Source of the DNA: Pelargonium cotyledonis
Taxonomy: Eukaryota > Streptophyta > Magnoliopsida > Geraniales > Geraniaceae
Length of the DNA stretch: 30,695 nucleotides
NCBI GenBank assembly: GCA_036897625.1
Contig: JAYMTA010000354.1
Location: 1-30,695 of the forward strand
Reading direction: 5' to 3'
Position numbers and translations under genes: made by a program. Each line of letters begins with the position of its first letter. Position 1 is the stretch's first letter. Shown here one piece after another: positions 11,890-23,500 of the stretch. The notes below the pieces were generated by a model, which saw only the letters and a list, made by a program, of their open reading frames with translations, ran no database searches and had not been told where the DNA came from.

Positions 11890-13587
11890 CTAAAGCTTGA
11901 GTGTGTCAAGTGGAATTATGCCTTTGTTATAGCATTCATAGAGTATGCGCCCATAATTTTTGACATTTCTGTAAATCCTCGGCCTCTTCTCGTCCACCAA
12001 CCCATCTACTGCTCCAATCTCTCTCTCGGGTTCTGCCTCATGAAAAATCGCCAGAGACATCCTCAACTTCTTTGTGTTAGTAACCACCCTGTGCAACGGG
12101 CTTTTGAATATCCCATTACTCATTATCTGCATCCATCGACAAACCATAAAACGTGCGAGTAGTGAGTTCAAATCTTGAACCGTGTATGTGTAACATTTTC
12201 CTTTTTGTTTACTGTCAAATTCAAATATTGTGTTCAAGGTTGAGTTGCATATAATAAATGTACCTGCATCAGATCACCAATATTGACAACAAGAGCATAA
12301 GGAATTACTGGAACTCCAACCCAGTGACCATCTTGGAGGATTTGGAGACCTCCCACTTCATCTTGCAAAATAACTGTGATTCCTGTTTTATCTGTATGAG
12401 GTTTGACCCCAAGAACAAGATCCGGTCTTGAACATGCTGGATACCAAGTGAACCTTGCTTGCATCAATGATCTGTCTCCAAACTGGCCCGTGAAGCTAGT
12501 CTCTTCCAAATTCAACGACCTCGCCATGGCCTTGTATAAAATGTCTATGAACGACTTCATCTTGGTTGCATATTCATGTATGATCTCTCTGCAAGAAACA
12601 ATCAACTTTGATGGTGTTCTTGTTCATCACCAAAATGCATTTTCATTTGTATTCAACAATACGAGAATGAAGTAAGTACCTATAATCTTTTGGATTCTCT
12701 GGCCAAAGATGAAGCTTTCGTTGATCCTCAGGAAGTACCCTGATAGTCAAGCGATGAGACCAATCAAGAACTTGGTTCTCTGTCATTATCCTGTCACTTC
12801 CATACCCATCAGTTTCGTTAACTGGTCGAGAGTACTTCATTTTTTCCTCCAATGGAAGTTCAAAGAAATGTTTCGCAACGGCGCGGACCTTGTCGAGAAA
12901 TGAATTTGGAATTCCATGACCTATTGCCTATTATTCAAGAATATAAAAGGTTCACAATTCAGATTATCAAACCATGATCATAAGATACATGAATTGCACA
13001 GAAAAAACTCTATAAAACACGCACATAAGCAGATCAGCTATCAGTAACTACTTTCTTGCCAATACAAATTATCTAGTGACTGAACATAAGTATATTTAAC
13101 ATATATTGAGGAACAAAAGTTACTGTTCATGGAAGAGAAAAGAAGTTGTTGACTTTTTGGATAGCATTCAAGCCTGCTAATTGCTAAATGAGGAATCAAT
13201 ACAGTACAGAAGAAAATAAAAACCCAACAAAATTCAATATATAACTTGATAGCAGTACAGAATCTGAAGATTGATAAACCAGTAAGTGCAATAAAACAAC
13301 AATCTTGTAAAACATCATCAAATTAAGGAAAAGAAAACCTGGAAGCAACCAGCTGAGTTACTGAGAGCTAATCTCAGCTTCTCTAGCTCAGAGTGGACTT
13401 GTTGAGGAGAAAGTGATGGATCTTGAGAGAAAAGACTTATGTCAATGAGAGGAAATGAGCCCATAGGAGGAGAAGGGTCTACAGATCCAAAAGGGCTCTC
13501 CTTGACCACAAATTGTGGTGGAGGTTCATCACCATTGATGGCCATAACTGGCACTTCATTACACACCTTGTCTTCAACAGGGGCCAT
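11890..13587 (-). CDS. 2-oxoglutarate/Fe(II)-dependent dioxygenase, SRG1-like, gene E
   Basis: Exons on the minus strand are 13587-13339, 12927-12680, 12588-12264 and 12126-11890, giving 352 residues. Iron ligands are His230-x-Asp232 (PHTDKTG) and His286; the co-substrate motif is Arg296-x-Ser298. Exon 3 is 325 bases, one codon short of the other intact copies, with the loss in the loop after the HxD strand (DEVGG where D and F have DEEVEG). Several residues near the active-site barrel differ from D and F: KTG for RSG, GVPVIPY for RVPVIPH, and GDLMQ for GDQMQ. The frame is open throughout and splice sites are sound. It may have a changed substrate range or be drifting; the sequence alone cannot decide. 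The start at MAPVEDK matches D and F. Confidence 0.9.
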
Positions 13588-14195
13588 GAAGCTTAACTTT
13601 TGGAGATCTATGGAGCTGATGGGAAACTGGGAATTATATGCAACTCTCACATGCCAGACTGTAGCTGTACAACACTGTACAGCCCTTAGAAAACATAAAT
13701 CTATACATTAGGCAGACATGGACTCATATATCAGATCATTCTCTCTAATGACTTTTTTTTTTTTTTTTGTGACACAACTCTAGGATGAAAATAATCTTTA
13801 AGTGTTAAAAGTGTTAACACAACTTATGATATACACATTGGTTCCTCCACTTATTAGGTTAAGCTTTTGGGTTTAGTGACTTGTTAATGTTTCACGTTAA
13901 AAAAAACGTAAAGTTTGTCACCACTTTATTCTAAAATAGTCAACAAATTTTCAAATATTAACTCAAAATATACCTCAACTTTCAAAAATTCACGATAAAA
14001 TAAGTCAATATTTAAAAGTTCATATACTATATTGAATTAAAATAATTTATAAGCTAAATTGGATCGAAATACGAAATTTTAAGAATCATTTTAATTTTAA
14101 AATATTCATGAACTAAAGTGAGTCGAAACATGAAAATTCAAACACCGAATGAAATTTTTTGCCATTTTAAAATTTTAATCTTCAACAAATCGCGC
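13588..14195. other. Upstream region of gene E and AT-rich segment
   Basis: About 150 bases next to gene E match the gene D promoter. A T run follows at 13753-13768. From about 13800 to 14195 the sequence is very AT-rich and unlike the rest of the array. It ends at CGCGCC, where the truncated exon relic begins. The end (ATCTTCAACAAATCGCGCC) resembles 17257-17275 upstream of the transporter gene. This could be inserted DNA, but no terminal repeats or protein were found. Confidence 0.5.
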
Positions 14196-14253
14196 CTTGG
14201 AGGCTCTTGAGCAGAGATGGTGATTCTGTTGCAGCAAGCTGAGACCCAGCCAT
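14196..14253 (-). pseudogene. Truncated first exon of a gene C-like dioxygenase
   Basis: On the minus strand an ATG at 14253 opens a frame beginning MAGSQLAATESPSLLKSLQ, then breaks into unrelated sequence at the CGCGCC junction. It lines up codon for codon with the start of pseudogene C (ATG at 8568) and with the MAGS start of gene A. The leader at 14254-14300 also matches the gene C leader. The rest of the gene is missing. It marks one edge of the block duplication that produced gene F. Confidence 0.8.
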
Positions 14254-14920
14254 GAAGTTTTGAGGTTGAAGAATCACTGTATGGAGCAATTATTGATGCT
14301 TATTTGTTATTTCTAGGAGGTGTTTTGAAGAAACAAAAGACATCAACAAATGTACAATGTTTCACCGATTTTCAGCTGATGGTCCCAATGAAAATGACCC
14401 AACATTTTATGTTTTGGATTGATACTTATCTTCCACCAAATGAAATTGACCCAAAAAAGACATCAACATATGTACAATATTTCACCATTACCATTTTCTG
14501 ATTTGGAGTAACAAATTTCTCCACCATCACCATTCCCATTTTCTGTTTTGAAGCATCCATTAATCATATTTCCTCTGCTGCTCAATGTGATGATGACTAG
14601 GAAAGGAATGGTGCTTTTTGTTTTTTGTTTGAAAGAAGAAAAGACAACAACAAATGTACAAAGTTTGTTTGTCAAAATGTAGCAATTTCCACCATCATTC
14701 CCATTTGGATTGTTACATATGGGTTCCACCAAATGAAATTGACCCAATATTTTTCACGAAATGGCATCGAGTTCTTGATACTCAGATCCCGGCAAGTGAT
14801 CTCAGAGTTCTAAATCAGTGAATACCCAACAGACAATAATCTTATTCGTGTTTGGTATGAAATCTTACCAAATGCTCAAATATGCTAAAACACCAAATGT
14901 TATAGATCAGAACTTGAAAC
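14254..14920. repeat. Duplicated spacer with internal repeats (3' flank of gene F)
   Basis: It corresponds to the C-D spacer at 8569-9060. Inside it, the motif GACATCAACAAATGTACAATGTTTCACC at 14339-14366 recurs with few changes at 14458-14485 and in part at 14643-14664. CCACCAAATGAAATTGACCCA also occurs twice (about 14432 and 14727). So the spacer has grown by local duplication after or during copying. Confidence 0.65.
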
Positions 14921-14956
14921 AATCTTAGCTTCTGTAGCTCAGAATGGACTTGCTCA
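14921..14956 (-). pseudogene. Short exon-1 relic of a D/E/F-type dioxygenase
   Basis: The plus-strand text AATCTTAGCTTCTGTAGCTC AGAATGGACTTGCT nearly matches exon 1 of D (from about 10732) and F (from about 16669). There it encodes, on the minus strand, the QQVHSELEKLRLAL region. It lies in a stretch of about 140 bases that interrupts the spacer relative to the C-D copy. Too short to code for anything; it is a fragment. Confidence 0.65.
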
Positions 14957-15196
14957 AAATTTAATCATTTTTCAAGTTAAGATTACAGATTTTTTAGTAA
15001 CAAAATCAGTATTGAGATCACAGAAGTTGGAGCATATCAGACAGTACTTGAAAGTTGAAACAAACCATTTCTTTCTTGTTATTCAATTCAGAGATCAATT
15101 CACTTCACCATACATATATTTTCCAAGACTTATTATATTCTGCGTTACAATAATGAAAATGTGTTTTTGGAACTAGAATGGGACTGGAAATACATA

Positions 15197-16886
15197 CTAA
15201 AGCTTGACTGTGTCAAGTGCAACTATGCCTTTCTGATAGCATTCATAGTTTATATGCCCGTAGTTTTTGACATTTCTGTAAATCCTCGGTCTCTTCTCGT
15301 CCACCAAGCCATCCACTGCCCCAATCTCTCTCTCTGGTTCGGGCTCATGAAAAACAGCCAGAGACATCCTCATCTTCTTTGTGTTAGTAACCACCCTGTG
15401 CATCGGACTTCTGAATATCCCATTACTCATTATCTGCATCCATCAACAAAACCATTAAATGCGTGAGTTCAATTCTCGAACGTGTACATGTAACATTTTC
15501 CTTTTTGTTTACTGTAAAATTCAAATATTGTGTACCTGCATTTGATCACCAAGATTGACAACAAGAGCATGAGGAATTACTGGAACTCTAACCCAGTGAC
15601 CATCTTGGAGGATTTGGAGACCTTCCACTTCTTCATCTTGCAAAAGAACAGTGATTCCTGATCTGTCGGTATGAGCTTTGACACCAAGAACAAGATCCGG
15701 TCTTGAACATGGCGGATAGAAATTGAGCCTTGCTTGCATCAATGATCTGTCTCCAAACTGGCTAGAGAAGCTAGTCTCTTCCAAATTCAATGACCTTGCC
15801 ATGGCCTTGTATATAATGTCCATAAATGACTTCATCTTGGTTGCATATTCATCTATGATCTCTCTGAGGAACAACTAACTTAATTTGATGGTGTTCTTGT
15901 TCTTAGAAAAATGCATTTTCATTTGTATTCTACATGAGAATGAAGTAACTAAGTACCTAAAATCATTTGGATTTTGTGGCCAAAGATGAAGCTTTCGATG
16001 ATCTTCAGGAAATACCCTGATAGTCAAGCGATGAGACCAATCAAGAACTTGCTTCTCTGAAACTATCTTGTCACTTCCATAACCTTCGGATTCATTTGGT
16101 CGAGAGTACTTCTGTTTCTCTTCCATTGGAAGTGCAAAGAACTGTTTCGCAACTCCGCGCACCTTGTCAAGGAATGAATTTGGAATTTCATGACCTATTG
16201 CCTAATATTCATGAACATAAAAGGTTCACAATCTCAGATTATCAAAACATGCTAAGATACATGAATTGCACAAGAAAACACACACATCAGTTATCAGTAA
16301 ACTACTTTCTGCCCATACAAAACAGATATTGAGCAACTATTGTAGTAATTGCTGGTGAAACATGACCCACAGAATAGTCTGGGTCCAAATAATAGGGAAA
16401 AAAGTATAGAGGAACAGAAGTTACTGTTCATGGAAGGAAAAAAAAAAGTTCACTTGTTGGATAACATTCAAGCCTGCTGAATGAGGAATCAATATATTAC
16501 AGAAGAAAATAAAAACCCAACAAAATTCAATATATAAGCTTGATGGCAGTACAAAATCTGAAGATTGATAAACCAGAATAGTATGTGCAATAAAGCAACA
16601 ATCTTGTAAAACATCATCAAATTAAGGAAAAGAAAACCTGGAAGCAACCAGCTGAGTTACTGAGAGCCAATCTTAGCTTCTCCAGCTCAGAGTGAACTTG
16701 CTGAGGAGAAAGTGATGAATCTTGAGAGAAAAGACTTGCGTCAATGAAAGGAAATGAGCCCAGAGGAGGAGATGGGTCTACAGACCCAAAAGAGCTCTCC
16801 TTGACCACATATTGTGGTGGTGGTTCATCACCACTGATGGACAAAGCATGCACTTCCTTACACACCTTGTCTTCAACAGAGGCCAT
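15197..16886 (-). CDS. 2-oxoglutarate/Fe(II)-dependent dioxygenase, SRG1-like, gene F
   Basis: Exons on the minus strand are 16886-16638, 16201-15957, 15863-15536 and 15433-15197, giving 352 residues. Iron ligands are His229-x-Asp231 (AHTDRSG) and His286; the co-substrate motif is Arg296-x-Ser298. Exon 2 is one codon short of the others (SRPNESEGYG against FRAVNDSEGYG in D). The intron 2 acceptor differs from D and E (TTCCTCAG instead of CTTGCAG) but remains usable. A conserved Gly in the exon 2 GHGIP motif is Glu (GHEIP). It is the closest relative of D, with almost the same exon 3 and exon 4 protein, and ends with the normal TAG. The start is the ATG of MASVEDK. It is the first gene of the array in the direction of transcription. 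Substrate unknown. Confidence 0.9.
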
Positions 16887-17571
16887 GAAGCTGAACTTTT
16901 GGAGATCTATGGAGCTGATGGGAAACTGGGAATTACATACAAGTCATGATTGTTAACTGATATGTGTCACCGCTTTTATTTTTTTTCCATTTATATTCCT
17001 GAGATACTCACGGTTTAAATTATTTTTTATTTTTAAGTTTGTTCACGGTTAAATTTTTTTCATTTTCTTATGAATGTGTTGAATAAAATAGAAGGCAAAA
17101 ACTTTTTTATTTTTATGCATAACTTGTATTGCCAACTACACTGTTATTTTTGAGCGCATAATCACTTTAGTGACATAAATTAAATGGCTTAAGATCTCAA
17201 CTTTAGATTTTTTTTCTCTCATTTTAAAGGAAGCATTTTTTCCTTTCAAATTTCCATCTTCACCAAAACGCGCCCACATGACGTCGTTTTGGCTATCCCA
17301 AATGGCATCTGGCTGAAGGACACGTCATCGAATGTTCATGGCTTCCGGGACGGAACTCTGTGGGGCCCAAAAAGCCGGTGGGTCCCGGGAACTTCCTCTA
17401 TCGTCGAGCAAGAACCAACCAAATTTCACAAAATTTCCGAACTGCAACCATAGCCACACAGTAGCAGCAATTCCGTGGCCACCTCGAAACCATGGCCAGA
17501 GCCATACACACAAGCTCTTAGCTTCTCACTCCACACTTCCAGTCATTTATGCTTGTGCTTCACCAGAGACC
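16887..17571. other. Divergent promoter region between gene F and the transporter
   Basis: The two genes are transcribed away from each other. Similarity to the D and E upstream regions stops about 50 bases before the gene F start, except for the ATTTTAAAGGAAGCATTTT piece at 17222-17240. Two ACGT cores (GACGTCG near 17280, CACGTCA near 17321) lie on the transporter side. The in-frame open stretch 17332-17571 is treated as 5' UTR. Confidence 0.5.
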
Positions 17572-20500
17572 ATGGCTGCTACCAAGTTCACTCTCAGAGC
17601 AGAAAGCTTCAATTTTCTTTTTCCCCACAGAACTGATTCCCACACCTCTGTCACCGTCAGGCACGAGCGGACCAATTTCCACCTCTTTCCATTGAACCGT
17701 CGCTCGAGGTTTGCGATTTCATGTAGCATCAAGGAGAAAGAGAATGTTAGAGGGACCGAGAGGGCCCCGGAGGTGCTCACTGGCCTTCGGGTCGACGATT
17801 TGAGCTCGGTTTCGGATTCGGAAGGCGAATCTGGAGAAGTAGGTTTACATTGGAACTGGCCTCCGTGGAAGGATATTCCTCAGAGATATACGCTAATCGG
17901 CACCACCTCGCTGGCCTTTGTAATTTGTAATATGGATAAGGTGAGCTGCTGTGTTTGTACCTCCTTCGATTCACTAGGGCATTTCCGCGAACAGTTTCAG
18001 GTCATTAATTATTAATTCGTTGGTTGGTTTGTTCGCTTTGTTCTCTCTGTCGGAGATGAAGGAGAAACGGTTAAATTTTATGAATTTTTGGAAGGTCAAG
18101 TCATATGCAATACATAAAAAGTATGGATTATTGGATGCTTAAGATATTAGTGGGTATAAGAGAGACACTGATGAAGCACACTTAAGTGAATGCAATGAGA
18201 GAAATGAGGATTGGAGTTTTTAATTGTATTGTTCAGTCTCTGTAGACTTGGGTATGAGTATTATCTTTTTGTTCTCTAATTGTTGTGTACTTAATTGGGC
18301 AGGTTAATTTGAGTATTGCTATCATTCCAATGTCCCATCAGTTTGGGTGGAGTTCTTCGACTGCTGGATTGGTGCAGTCTTCATTCTTTTGGGGGTATGC
18401 TTTGAGTCAGTTGCCAGGAGGATGGACGTCCAAAATATTTGGTGGAAGGTTTGTTTCCAAAGCTTAAGATGTCTCTAGTACATTGTACATGTTTTACTGA
18501 ATGATTTGGCTATTGATAGTATATTAGTATGTTATCAGCATCTAAAATCATCAGACATCTGAGGATTAGAATCTTGAGATTCGTCACTTTCCACCCCAAA
18601 AGGAGGAAAAGGAAACAGAAAAGTTTTTAATGTTAGTCACATATGTATAAAATGAATAAGGTTATGCAAGGCCATCACTGAAACCCAATAATTAGCCATT
18701 CTATTGGTTTTCTTTTCTCTCACCAAGTCTCAATCAGTATGTCACGAGTTTTCGATATTAAATCACCATAAGGTCATCTATAATTCTTAGTCTTTTGTAA
18801 ATGCTAAGAGGAGAGAGTGTGAACCACATTGCTTATCACCCTCTTTAGTTTTTTATTCTCCAATGCTTAGCACCTACTATAGTGGGTTGCTAAGAGGAGA
18901 GAGAATGTGAAATTGTGATGTTTAACATTGGGTGCTAAGCTTAGCATCTCCTCCTTAGCACCTTCAATTCCAATGCATCTCTATCGAAGAGGCTCTAACA
19001 CTCTTAATGCCTCTCTTAGCATCTCCATTGGAGATGCTCTAATAATCCACTCAAACATGCACAATCCAGAAGGCAGAAACTGACACCTCCTCTTAGGTTT
19101 CTTTTTTTGAAAGTATGACTTCTATTCTACAACCAACAAAGACTTGAGCAGCAAAGTGTAAAAATGTTCTCCAAGAAACAAGTTGGTTGAAACCAATATA
19201 TGGACATATGTAATGCACTGCCCCTCATATTCAATGACCAATTATAAAAAAAAAAGGTGAAAATTATAAAGAAAGAAGATAATATATATATATATATATA
19301 TAGATGAAAGATGATAAAACTGGGAAGAACATTGGGATGAACTCGAGAAATTAGAAGCCCCAATTCATGGATTTTCTCTAGACTATGTTCCAGAACTTTC
19401 TACAGCTTCAGCTTTGCTTTGCTTTTCTGAAGTTACATCTACTAAGTATTCTTCATGTTTGCTTTTCTGTTACCGTTTTTCCCCGCAGAAATGTTCTTGC
19501 AGTTGGGGTATTGACATGGTCATTAGCGACAGCACTTGTTCCTTGTCTTGCTGGGTTTATGCCTGGACTACTCCTTTCTAGGGTTCTGGTATGAAGGTCT
19601 TCTTCCAAAACCCCTTTTCTTCTACTTCATACAACTTCATCAAGCATAAATGCGTGCATACATGTAATAGCATTTTATTAGACTATTGAAAGGTTTGTTT
19701 TAATATGGTATATCTCATGTGATTGTATCAACTGGAGTTATATTGTGGTTAATATGCCAGGTATTTTTATAACTTTTCACGGAATTCTCTTTGTTCTGAT
19801 ATCCAGGTTGGCATAGGAGAAGGTGTATCCCCTTCAGCTGCAACTGACCTTATTGCCAGGCATGTATGGCTTCCATTTTTTGTTGACATTTTTCTACGAT
19901 AAATATATTAAATTATGTTTTGATATGATCTTTACTAGTGTACTCCGTTTGCTAATAATTTATTCTTTATATGTGATGGTTGGACCAAATTAGTTATTTC
20001 CTTCTCAAGGAATATGACACAAAGAAAACCAGTGAACTTATATTTTAGCAAATACATATTTATTTTATTTTTTTGTTTTGGCAAAGATCATGTTTCTGGG
20101 TCTAGTAGCTGGTTTCTGATTTATGCAATTATCAGTTTATCACCTTTATACTCACATGGTCCTTAAGAAGTTACTGTTCCAGGCTCCTTATACTTTTCAA
20201 AAATGTGAAGCTCAGTTTTTTGTCTTTAACCATTTTTTTTTTATCAGCTTGTTGAAATCTATAATTTTATTGGTTATATTACAGTTGCCAAGCTTTACAC
20301 CTACTGTTTCCAGCTTGTTTGAGTGGTTCCTATTTTCTCCGTCCTATTTCGCCGTTTCTCATCTTTTGAGTTGGTTAAAATCAATGTTGTCTTTATGTCC
20401 TTTCATTATTATTTAATTTAAGATATTTCTATGATGAAATGTCTTTATCCTGAGAGCTAACATTCAAGTCTTTTGGCTCCTCTTTTGCATTGTCCAACAC

Positions 20501-23500
20501 CACATGCAGGTTCATACCATTGGAAGAGCGCTCAAGGGCTGTGGGATTTGTTTTTGGTGGTCTGAGTGTAGGAAGTGTCGCAGGGTATGTACCATTGAAT
20601 GTTATTTTACAAAGATGAAGATTCATTTTATGTTGTATTAAATAATTAATTGGTGAGATGGATGCTCTATCATCTATTTCTAATAGAATTCACATATTAA
20701 TGCTCTGCAGGCTTCTTTTTGCTCCTCCTCTCATCCAGAATTTTGGCTGGGAATCAGTCTTTTACATATTTGGCCTTTTGGGGTTAGCCTGGTGAGTAGC
20801 TATTGTTAAATCAGCATATTATTTTTCTTGTTTCTTACTTGGAGTGAAGAGCTTTTTGATCTGATCAATGTGCTAAGAAATTTATATGGAAATTAAGTTT
20901 CTCTTGGTTTCGTATCTGGCTTTATACTCATGTTACCTCCATAATATGTTGAAGGTTCACGGGGTTTCAGTTGCTTGGTGAAGGACAAAGATCATTTGCT
21001 GAACCTATTTCAAGTGAGTGCTTAACTCTTTCCGCTTGTTTCCCTTATATGATCTCATGTTTTGTCATATAGATGTTGACTAGTCAATACAGCATAACTT
21101 TTGGGTTGAGTGTGTATAGTTTTGCTTACTGATTAAATTCATAATGGCTTTTAGGGAACTGTGGATTTCCTGTCTAAATATGCTCAATACTAGCATAGAA
21201 GAAACTCTGATCACCACATTCCATATTTAGAATGATTCTAGTTTTGCTTGGGGATCTCTCTCCAAGTTCTTTTGCATTAAGATTCATGATACAAATGCTC
21301 AATGTTTTCAGCAATAAGCCGACAGAATATGCATGTAGTTGTCAAACTGAACTCCCTTAGAAAGAAACAATGTTTTTGTTGCCTATTTTCTCCTTGGGGA
21401 TACCTACACGATGAAATTCTTTTCTTTGGTTTTGCATTAAAACCGCACTAGATTCTGCCTTTACATTTCAGTCTTTCAGATCCTTTTTCGTTTTATTTGA
21501 GATCATCTCGCAATATGATCATGAGTGGGTGTACGTTCTATCTGACAGGATCCCAGTCTATTTATACAAAGAAATCATGGAATACTTCTCTTGAAGAGCT
21601 GGGTGGCTCACTGAAGGTATGATGCATATTTATTTTTGCCTTTATGGATACTGCAGTCGTTAAGAAATGTACTGATTGTGAGGAAGTACTCAATTCTTCG
21701 CGAAATGTAAATTGAAGTTCTGAGAAGTGGATGCTAATATTATTTTGAGGAAACCTTGTTGACTTAGTTGGACATGTTTATGGATTATTCATTTTCATTA
21801 CACATAACCTTCAAGTCAAATATGCATTAGCAGCTTTAGTTAAATTCCGTACTTCTAGGAGTTGATGTCAATGATTTTGGTCTTTAGTGTTGCTATATCA
21901 ATATGACTTACTCCTATTATGATTTATAAGATAGATGCGAGATATCCTGATCAAGTTCGATGATTAAATTTCTTAACTTTCAGTTGTTGATGTCAAACTG
22001 TAGTGTTGTTATATATAATGAGTTACTCCTAGGATCTAATAAAGTTTCAATTTGCTGTAAACAAGTCTTGTAAGTGCTTTTAATGTTATGGTAAAGTATT
22101 CAAAACTTAATTTGTACATTACTTGTTTTCTTACTATCTCTCGTCTAATAGGATATACCATGGAAGGAATTTTTCCAGAGTCGGGCGGTATGGGCTATGA
22201 TATATGCTCATTTCTGCGGAAGTTGGGGTCACTATACTTGTCTATCTTGGCTTCCTACCTACTTTAGGTATCTTTTATAACAAGTCACTATTTTGAATGT
22301 TTTGGTTATTTGTTAGTCGTATTGGCTCTTGACTAGCATAGTGTTAAGGTTATTTCTGCATCAACTTTGGTAGCTCATCTCTTACCTTTTGGTTTAAGTG
22401 TATGCTATTTATGATGTATTCAGGTCAAGAATTAGCTCAATTTTCATAACATTTACACCCCATTTACTTCGTCTGTAGATAATTTTTTATTGGAGAAATT
22501 CATTAATTTCATTATGTATCTTGAACATGGTGTTCTTATTCTTAAATTTCTAAAATATCCTTGCAGTCTCAATAGAACCTAACTCAACCCCTATTTCACT
22601 TCATCTTTTTCTCCCTTTCCAATTTCTCCACTATAAAATTATTCAAAGAAAATGTTTATGACATCAGAGAATGTCATGTGCAGATCACGTGATGAGAGAA
22701 TAAGTTTCTCCATTAAATTGATGATTTATAGACGGCATGAAAACACATGGGGGGTAAATAATGTAATTAGGGTGTAATTAGTTAGAATTTGTCCTCTATT
22801 TTATTTTATTAATAATGTACAGTGATACCTATAAGAATGCTGTAAAATCAGAATGTTGATTGAAATATACTATATCTTTACCTATTCTACAAAATGTTTA
22901 GTTAACTTTGCCATTATATTTATATAGAGGAAGTATGTACTCCAAAAAAAAAAAAAAATTCCCTTTCAAAGTTCAAATATAAAGCATTTAGTATCTTCAT
23001 CAGATTTTCATCTTCCTTATTTATACGTGTGCAGTGAGGAGCTCAACCTGAATTTGACAGAAGCTGCATGGGTAAGCCTGAAAAGATAACTATGCATAGC
23101 CTATATGCATATTTGATTATACTAGCACATGATCCTAGATGCCTCTCCTCTAGCTTAACATGTGCATTATTTGAGTGTGCTCCAGTATGAGAATGCAAAC
23201 TTCGCTGTTGCATGATTAGTATGATGAGCACGCAAAGGAGATGAATCCCATTATCAGAATTTTGTGAAGTTCTTTTGCCAGTTTTTTGTGTTAATAATTC
23301 ATCATTAATTTCAGGTTTCTATCCTTCCTCCACTGGGTTCAATTCTTGTGACTGGCCTTGCATCACAATTCGCTGACAACTTGATTTCCAAGGGAGTTGA
23401 GACCACTATGGTATGAAAAGAATGAAAAATTAACCTTGATTCCTATTTTTAATGAGGCAATGATGGAAGTCCTATATTTAGAGTGATTCTTAGTAATGAT

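Noticed and set aside
17332-18015. A 227-residue protein starting at 17332
   Set aside because: It joins 5' UTR to exon 1 and reads into intron 1. The start at 17572 fits the transit peptide, and a consensus donor lies at 17940.
22430-22810. A possible mobile element in transporter intron 9
   Set aside because: Some weak inverted similarity exists (TTTACACCCCATTTAC against GTAATTAGGGTGTAA) but no clean ends or repeats could be defined.
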